Shown piece by piece: positions 58,310 to 64,000 of a stretch of DNA of 64,000 bases. The position numbers and the translations under genes were made by a program. Numbering within the stretch: position 1 is the first letter of the stretch; the number at the start of each line of letters is the position of its first letter. The stretch is from Skeletonema tropicum (Eukaryota; Bacillariophyta; Thalassiosirophyceae; Thalassiosirales; Thalassiosiraceae): assembly GCA_037178625.1 (NCBI GenBank), contig CM074127.1, positions 62,001 to 126,000 on the forward strand. The letters are read 5' to 3'. The notes beneath the pieces are model-generated. The model was given only the letters and a program-made list of their open reading frames with translations. It did no database searches and was not told the DNA's origin.

Positions 58310-60911
58310 CTATGCACCACAAGCCAAACATTGATCTTCGTTGACGGTACTGGAATGATTCTTTTGTTTTTGTGAGGTGTTCTCGGCCGGATTTTGATTA
58401 GCTTCTGCGAGCATCTCCTGGTCGACAGTGAACTGGATAGCATCAGCCTTGGGTCTGGTACGGAGATAGTACATACCAGTCTTTAGACCCTTCTTCCAAG
58501 CATAAAAGTGCATAGATGTCAGCTTTGATGTGTTGGGTTTGCTGATGTGAACATTCATGCTTTGACTCTGACAAATGAAGGCACCACGGTCAGCGGCCAT
58601 ATCCAAAATTGCCCTCTGGGGGATTTCCCAGACAGTTTTGTAAACATCACGGATGCTCTTAGGGATTTGGGCAACATTTTGGACAGACCCACCATCCGCA
58701 ATGATCTTATTACGGACCTTCTCCGTCCACAGACCATTGGCAGTAAGTTCACAGAGGAGATGCTTGTTCACAATGGTAAACTCTCCAGCAAGGACACGAC
58801 GGTTGTACATGTTAGAAGTGAATGGTTCGGTGCTCTCGTTATTTCCCATTATCTGAGCCGTTGATGCAGTAGGCATAGGAGCCACAAGGAGAGAGTTGCG
58901 CATTCCGTGTTCTGCAATCTTATCCTTAAGCCCCGACCAGTCCCAACGACTGCTTGGTTCCACACCCCACATATCGAATTGAAGAATTCCTTTGCTTGCA
59001 GGAGATTCCTTGTAAGTCTCATATGCACCATCTGCCCGAGCAAGTTCCATGCTTGCCTCGCAAGCTCCAAAGTAGATTGTCTCGAAAATTTCCTTGTTCC
59101 TGTAGAGAGAGGATGTGCAAACTCATGAGAAATACTTCATCACGACATAATACAAACTGCTTTGTATCGATCACAGAAACTTACAGGCTGCGAGCCTCGG
59201 CAGACTCGAATGGAAGCTTCATCATTTGCAGAGCGTCGGCCAAACCCTGGACGCCAATACCAATGGGACGATGGCGCATGTTAGATCTCTTGGCCTCCTC
59301 AACGGGATAGAAATTGTTGTCAATGACACGGTTCAGGTTCCTCGTCAAAACCTTGGAGATTTCTTTGAGCTTGTCCAAGTCGTAATCATAGTGACCCTCC
59401 TCGCCAAAGTGTCCAGCGGGAGTCACAAACTTAGAAAGGCTGATACTTGCCAAGTTGCACACGGCAATTTCATCAGGTGCGGTGTACTCCACGATTTCAG
59501 TACACAAGTTGGAGCACTTGATGGTTCCAAGGTTTCGTTGGTTCGATTTCCTGTTGCAGTGGTCTTTGTAGAGCATGTAAGGAGTTCCAGTTTCTACCTG
59601 AGAGTCCAGGATAGCAAACCAAAGCTGTTGGGCCTTGATGGTCTTACGCCCCTTGCCCTCACGCTCGTACTTCTCGTAGAGGGCTTTGAATTCACCACCC
59701 CAGCAGTTTGCGAGGCCCTTGCACTCATTGGGGCACATCAAGGTCCAGTCACCGTTGGTCTGAACACGCTCCATGAATAGGTCGGGAATCCAGAGGGCGT
59801 AGAAAAGGTCACGGGCACGCTCCATCTCGTTTCCGTGGTTCTTCCTCAAGTCAAGGAATGCAAAAATATCTGCATGCCATGGCTCAATGTAGGCAGCAAT
59901 ACTCCCCTTACGCTTTCCTCCTCCTTGATCAACGTAGCGAGCAGTGTTGTTAAATACACGGAGCATTGGCACGATGCCATTGGATGTTCCGTTGGTACCC
60001 TGAATGTAACTACCGCTAGCTCTGATATTGCTGACCGACATACCAATGCCACCAGCATGCTTTGAAATAATAGCACAATTCTTGAGTGTGTCGTATATAC
60101 CTTCGATGGAATCGGCCTTCATACAAGTGAGAAAGCAAGAAGACATTTGTGGGTTTGGGGTCCCTGCATTGAAAAGGGTGGGTGTCGCGTGAATGAAGTA
60201 TCCTTTGGAGAGGAGATCATATGTTTCTTTCACACGGTCAATGTCATCCATGTGGATGCCGACGGCAACACGCATGAGCATGTGCTGAGGACGCTCGGCA
60301 ATCTTTCCATCAATTTTGAGTAGGTATGATTTTTCGAGGGTCTTGAAGCCAAAGTAGTCAAATTCAAAGTCTCTGTCATGGATGATGCACCCGTCAAGTG
60401 TGTCTCTGTTGGCCATGATGACATTGTAGACTTCTTTGGAGATTAGAGGGGCAGTCTCTCCAGTTTTGGGGTGTTTGTATCCGCGGAAGGCGTGCATAAC
60501 CTTTGAAAATGATTTCTCTGTCATTTTGTGCAAGTTGGACACCTCGATACGTGCGGCGAGGATGGCATAGTCGGGATGTTGAGTGGCAAAGGATGCAGCA
60601 GTTTGGGCTGCAAGTTCATCGAGCTCAGTGGTAGTGACACCTTGATAGACTCCCTGAATCACCTTTTGCGAGATGATGGCTTCGTTTACGAACTAGAATA
60701 GAGAACGAGAGAGTGAGAGAAGACGTAAGTAGCTGCGCAGCACGGTGTGTTGACGAATCAATCTTTCGAGTGTACCAACATTACAAGAGATGCAGACGGA
60801 CGCTCTCATTCTCACCTTTTGATCGAGGCCATAGCATAGCTTCGAGATGCGGCTCTGGATCTTATCAAATTGGCAGCTTTGCTGTCTTCCGTCTCTCTTT
60901 CTGATAAACAT
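58310..60911 (-). CDS. RNR1: Ribonucleoside-diphosphate reductase large subunit (797 aa, 3 exons)
   Basis: Exons are 60816-60911, 59185-60692 and 58310-59099, separated by GT-AG introns of 123 and 85 bp; the spliced frame is 2394 bp with no shift. The enzyme reduces ribonucleoside diphosphates to deoxy forms for DNA synthesis, with the small subunit. An N-terminal ATP-cone ([13 protein letters not shown]) gives allosteric control. Active-site residues fall at the same numbers as in the mammalian enzyme: Cys218 (SSCFLTC), Asn427, Cys429 and Glu431 (SNLCTEI) and Cys444 (AVCNLAS). The radical-path pair is in GMYYLRTRP. The C-terminus CLACGA supplies the swinging CxxC thiols. The start at 60911 gives a standard family length. 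A TTTCGCGAAA site lies 96 bp upstream of the start codon. Confidence 0.97.
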
Positions 60912-61224
60912 GATTGTGCTGTGCTGTGATATAAAGGTTGTTCGCTGGTTCTGAGATGCAATGATAGTACAATACTGGACGTGATACATACAATTGTTGG
61001 ATGCTATTTCGCGAAAGAAAAAAATCTGAAGTGAGATTTGACACCTGCTGACTGGTCCTCGTACAAAAACGAGAAAGTACATATCTTTCTTGATTATGTA
61101 GCTTACATACTTACCTTTCTGTCTGGGCCATGATTTTGACATTGCATCTCTGTCCCCGGATCCTTGGTCCTCACATAAAAAGAAACCCACATCAAAGTCA
61201 TAATTAGCTGCCAAGAAACCAAGA
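60912..61224. other. Divergent promoter region between RNR1 and the nucleotidyltransferase-fold gene
   Basis: 313 bp between opposite start codons, so regulatory sites here could serve both genes. It contains the palindrome TTTCGCGAAA and no further gene. Confidence 0.75.
61007..61016. promoter_or_regulatory. Palindromic E2F-type (S-phase) site TTTCGCGAAA
   Basis: A perfect 10-bp palindrome matching the core of E2F sites (TTTSSCGC class) and containing CGCGAAA, the yeast SCB-like form. It lies 96 bp upstream of the RNR1 start codon and 208 bp upstream of the opposite gene. RNR genes are typical E2F targets in plants and animals; binding here is inferred. Confidence 0.55.
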
Positions 61225-62628
61225 ATGGACTCTCTCATGAGCATACGTGAACTCTCTCTGCAACTGGCCTCGTTTCTAACACCGACAGATGCGTTCAATC
61301 TTTTAGTGACCAAGCGCCTCTGGACTAACAGTTCAACAGTTGTGATGTCTGAAGAATCTACTCCAGCTGGTTTCATCAACGAATCACTCCTTCACTCTCT
61401 AATGTCGGTCATCAGGCAGCGGGAAGGATTCGAGCATCTCGCAGTGCCATTGATTGAAAGACTCAAATGTGTTGCACATATTTATGGCAGGGACCAACTT
61501 GTCATCGCCGGGTCCTTAATCGTTCAAGCGGTAACTAACAATGGCAGTTGTGCTCAAGGTGATGGTTTCGTTGCGAGCGACATCGACCTTTATACCACCG
61601 TCATGGCCCTTCCGTATACGAGACGTCATCTAGATTCACTTGGCTTTGTTTTCACTGGCATATCAACTTCTGATTACACGTTTATGGACCACAAGATTCA
61701 TCATGTGGAGTCATATTCACTCCCGCCGGCTCACACACACATCAGAAGGATGCCCGTCAGAGATGCTGTGAGGAGAGGTTTCATTGCCTCAAGGCACGAT
61801 TTCGTCGTCAATGCAAGAAGTCCATATGTCATGCCATTGGACTTCTCATTTGCTCCAGGGAACCATCGCCTCAGAAAACAAATCGATCTTGTTGTAACCT
61901 CCTCGGCGACAGTCAAAGATACTCTTCACAAATTTGATATAATGCCTTGTATGTCGCACTTCAATGGGATCGATTTCTGCGTTCCAAACTTGCATCGAAT
62001 CCTCAGAAAAGAAGCAATGCTGAGATGTCCAAATTGGACGTTGCTTTTGAATAGATACATGCGTATGTATCTGAATGCTTTCTCCCTCCATGAACTGGAA
62101 CAGATTTCATTCTTCAACCCGAATGAAGAGAAAGTTAAGTTCGCGGAGCTTGTTTTCAGCGATGTAAGGGAATGTGGTGGCGACCTCCCAAATCAAGATG
62201 GGATCTTCTCACCGATGTCCATTGATGAGCCAGAACTTAGTGTGAAATACTGCATTATCCTTCACAATATGCTAGTCAAGATTTCGCAGCGTGTAGTAAA
62301 GTACAACAAGAGAGGATTCCATTTCACCGATATCACTGTTGATGAGCTCAATCAAAAGCAGTATCGCGAGAAGGGATTCCATTTCACCGATACCGGTATC
62401 ACTGTTGACGAGCTAAGTCAAAAGCAGAGTGCCCCATCGCCACCCAGATACAAAGACGAGCGCAGTCATGTATCGAAGCCGAAGCTGCAAGTCAATACCA
62501 GTGACACGGTGAAGAGGGTAAAGCTATTGCACCGAAAGAACCTGCCTTCTCCCGCCCGTAGAGCAAAATTGAGGAATCTTGACCGAAATGGATTTGACAC
62601 TTCGCCTTTCTATACCCTGTCCCTGTGA
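61225..62628 (+). CDS. Nucleotidyltransferase-fold protein with F-box-like N-terminus (467 aa)
   Basis: Intact ATG ORF. Residues 6-33 (IRELSLQLASFLTPTDAFNLL) look like an F-box. Residues ~93-225 carry the polymerase-beta-like nucleotidyltransferase pattern: GS at 96-97 (VIAGSLI), two carboxylates in SDIDLY (D119, D121) and a third, D221, in QIDLVV. A FDIMPC...FNGIDF motif (237-251) follows; it recurs in uncharacterised proteins of this fold. Such enzymes transfer a nucleotide to RNA, protein or small molecules; the substrate here is unknown. Residues ~365-415 contain a two-copy repeat (GFHFTD..ITVDEL.QKQ), and the C-terminus is basic. The gene lies between the two RNR genes, divergent from RNR1 and 415 bp ahead of RNR2. 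Confidence 0.7.
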   Translation: MDSLMSIRELSLQLASFLTPTDAFNLLVTKRLWTNSSTVVMSEESTPAGFINESLLHSLMSVIRQREGFEHLAVPLIERLKCVAHIYGRDQLVIAGSLIVQAVTNNGSCAQGDGFVASDIDLYTTVMALPYTRRHLDSLGFVFTGISTSDYTFMDHKIHHVESYSLPPAHTHIRRMPVRDAVRRGFIASRHDFVVNARSPYVMPLDFSFAPGNHRLRKQIDLVVTSSATVKDTLHKFDIMPCMSHFNGIDFCVPNLHRILRKEAMLRCPNWTLLLNRYMRMYLNAFSLHELEQISFFNPNEEKVKFAELVFSDVRECGGDLPNQDGIFSPMSIDEPELSVKYCIILHNMLVKISQRVVKYNKRGFHFTDITVDELNQKQYREKGFHFTDTGITVDELSQKQSAPSPPRYKDERSHVSKPKLQVNTSDTVKRVKLLHRKNLPSPARRAKLRNLDRNGFDTSPFYTLSL

Positions 62629-63043
62629 ATGAAAAGTGAACTGTACCTGACACTGACATCTCTGAGTTGTAACTTGTGCTGTTGTAGGATAAACTATTTT
62701 AGCTGATGTAATTTGAACATGATAAGGCAGCGTGCTCTAAGACTCAGCAGTGAAGATTATAGGCGTGAGAAAATTGAATTCTCAATCAGCCCCGCGCTGG
62801 GTAAACAAACGGCAGTATCAATGGAGGCACGGTCAATGGCCGCCTCGTTCGGGCAGGACTCTGGCTATATTAGCACTGCTAGAGAGGCGGGATGCAATCA
62901 AGCCATAAAAATAAAAGCTGAGAAAAGAGAAAATTACTAAATCTCTTTTTCTGCCCACAGGCAAAGGTCTGAGTATCTATCTTGGTGATACATACAACTT
63001 ATATTTTTACTGCTAGAGCTGGACCACAATAAAATCCACGGCG
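62629..63043. other. Spacer upstream of RNR2, possible 5'-UTR intron end
   Basis: An ATG ORF of 73 codons (62719-62940) is present but unlike a known protein. Immediately after it, ttactaaatctctttttctgcccacag (62936-62960) has a branch-site-like tactaa, a pyrimidine tract and AG. A non-coding leader intron ending at 62960 is therefore possible. No E2F-type site like that of RNR1 was found. Confidence 0.45.
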
Positions 63044-64000
63044 ATGAAGTCGTTTTTGGAATGTTCGTTTGATAATGATAATGGCGGTGCAGATATCATA
63101 GCCGAGGTCGCAGACGAGGAGCCTTTACTAAGGGACAACCCACGCCGCTTTGTGTTGTTCCCCATCCAAGATAACGAGGTAGGTGGGACATGCAATTTGC
63201 CCAAATGTTACTTGCATACTCTGCCTCACCTCCCTCTGTATGTCTTCGTACTAGAGATATGGGTCATGTACAAAAAGGCACTAGCTTGTTTCTGGACTAC
63301 CGAGGAAATTGACCTTTCCTCCGACCTCAAAGATTGGGAAGGTCTAGCCGACAACGAACGTCATTTCGTCTCCCACGTCCTTGCCTTTTTTGCTGCCTCC
63401 GATGGTATTGTCAACGAGAACCTCTCCAGTAACTTTGCTACTGAGGTGCAAAGCCCTGAGGCACGCTTCTTCTACGGATTTCAAATTGCGGTTGAAAATA
63501 TTCATAGGTAACAAGATGAAAAAAATGTGTAGGCTTTTACATTGGCTCGTACATACACCATTGACACTCACCTGTTTCCTGGTTTCTGGTATATGTTTAC
63601 ATACATTATAATCTACACAACATTCAAAGCGAAACCTATTCGTTGTTAATTGACACATACATTAAGGACCAAAAGACCAAGTCTCGTATTCTCAATGCCA
63701 TCGAGACCATTCCCTGTGTTCAAAAGAAGGCTCACTGGGCTCTCCGGTGGTGCGACTCCAACAACGCTTCCTTCGCCGAACGTATCATCGCCTTTGCAGC
63801 CGTGGAGGGTATCTTTTTCAGTGGCAGTTTCTGCGCCATCTTTTGGTTGAAGAAGCGTGGTCTCATGCCTGGCCTTTGTTTCTCCAATGAGCTTATCTCG
63901 CGTGATGAGGGTCTACATTGTGACTTTGCCTGCCTTCTTTACAGCAAGCTCGTGAACAAATTGCCTGTTATCCGTATTGACGAGATTATAACTAATGCTG
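63044..64000 (+). CDS. RNR2: Ribonucleoside-diphosphate reductase small subunit (partial, 3 exons seen)
   Basis: Exons are 63044-63178, 63257-63507 and 63630-64000, continuing past the window, with GT-AG introns of 78 and 122 bp; the phases join correctly (AG+C gives Ser129). The protein is the class I R2 subunit, which holds the di-iron centre and tyrosyl radical and works with the large subunit. All key residues are visible: iron ligands D94 (SDGIVNE), E125 and H128 (ENIH), E188 (VEGIFF), E222 and H225 (DEGLH), and the radical tyrosine Y132. The N-terminus before [11 protein letters not shown] is short (~32 residues), which fits R2 proteins of eukaryotes. The C-terminal tail that docks to RNR1 lies outside the window. 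Confidence 0.97.

Noticed and set aside
62719..62940. 73-codon ORF upstream of RNR2
   Set aside because: No recognised similarity; it lies directly before a splice-acceptor-like sequence and is more likely leader or intron sequence.

Overview
The window is eukaryotic nuclear DNA. Short GT-AG introns (78-123 bp) split genes for both ribonucleotide reductase subunits. There is a histone H3 gene, TTAGGG telomere-type repeats, a Penelope-like retroelement, a Helitron and large satellite arrays. A unicellular alga, most likely a diatom, fits the compact introns and the mix of elements, but the host is inferred rather than read directly. Three runs of exactly 500 N (3932-4431, 24857-25356, 44477-44976) are scaffold gaps of arbitrary length, so order and distance across them are not proven.

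Left, 1-43602, is almost entirely repetitive. A 2.07-kb unit is tandemly duplicated (1-3931). After a gap comes a 184-bp satellite in two blocks (4432-6627 and 10331-16523), split by a 3.7-kb non-autonomous LTR retrotransposon with identical 217-bp LTRs and a 5-bp target duplication. The satellite ends abruptly in five TTAGGG repeats. These are followed by a 4.86-kb Penelope-like element whose reverse transcriptase lies on the minus strand, then five more TTAGGG repeats and a second, nearly identical copy that runs into a gap. This order is what is expected if the element primes on the 3' end of the G-rich telomere strand. Each full element also carries a convergent 311-codon ORF of unknown function. 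After the gap, about 30 tandem copies of a ~595-bp unit fill 25357-43602. The unit holds a polyQ-bearing reading frame whose end resembles the start of a GBF1/GNOM-type ARF-GEF.

Middle, 43603-52130, is a Helitron. A helitron-like N domain, HUH Rep and PIF1-type helicase are all recognisable, but spread over several frames, with one clean 101-bp intron. A RING-finger ORF lies antisense just downstream.

Right, 52131-64000, is gene-bearing. It holds a repeat-rich hypothetical protein, two minus-strand hypotheticals, an intact histone H3 variant in which K9, K36 and K79 are replaced by I, R and M, the RNR large subunit (minus, 3 exons, 797 aa), an F-box-like/nucleotidyltransferase-fold protein, and the RNR small subunit (plus, running off the end). 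The two RNR genes are divergent and about 2.1 kb apart, and a palindromic E2F-type site lies 96 bp upstream of the large-subunit start codon.
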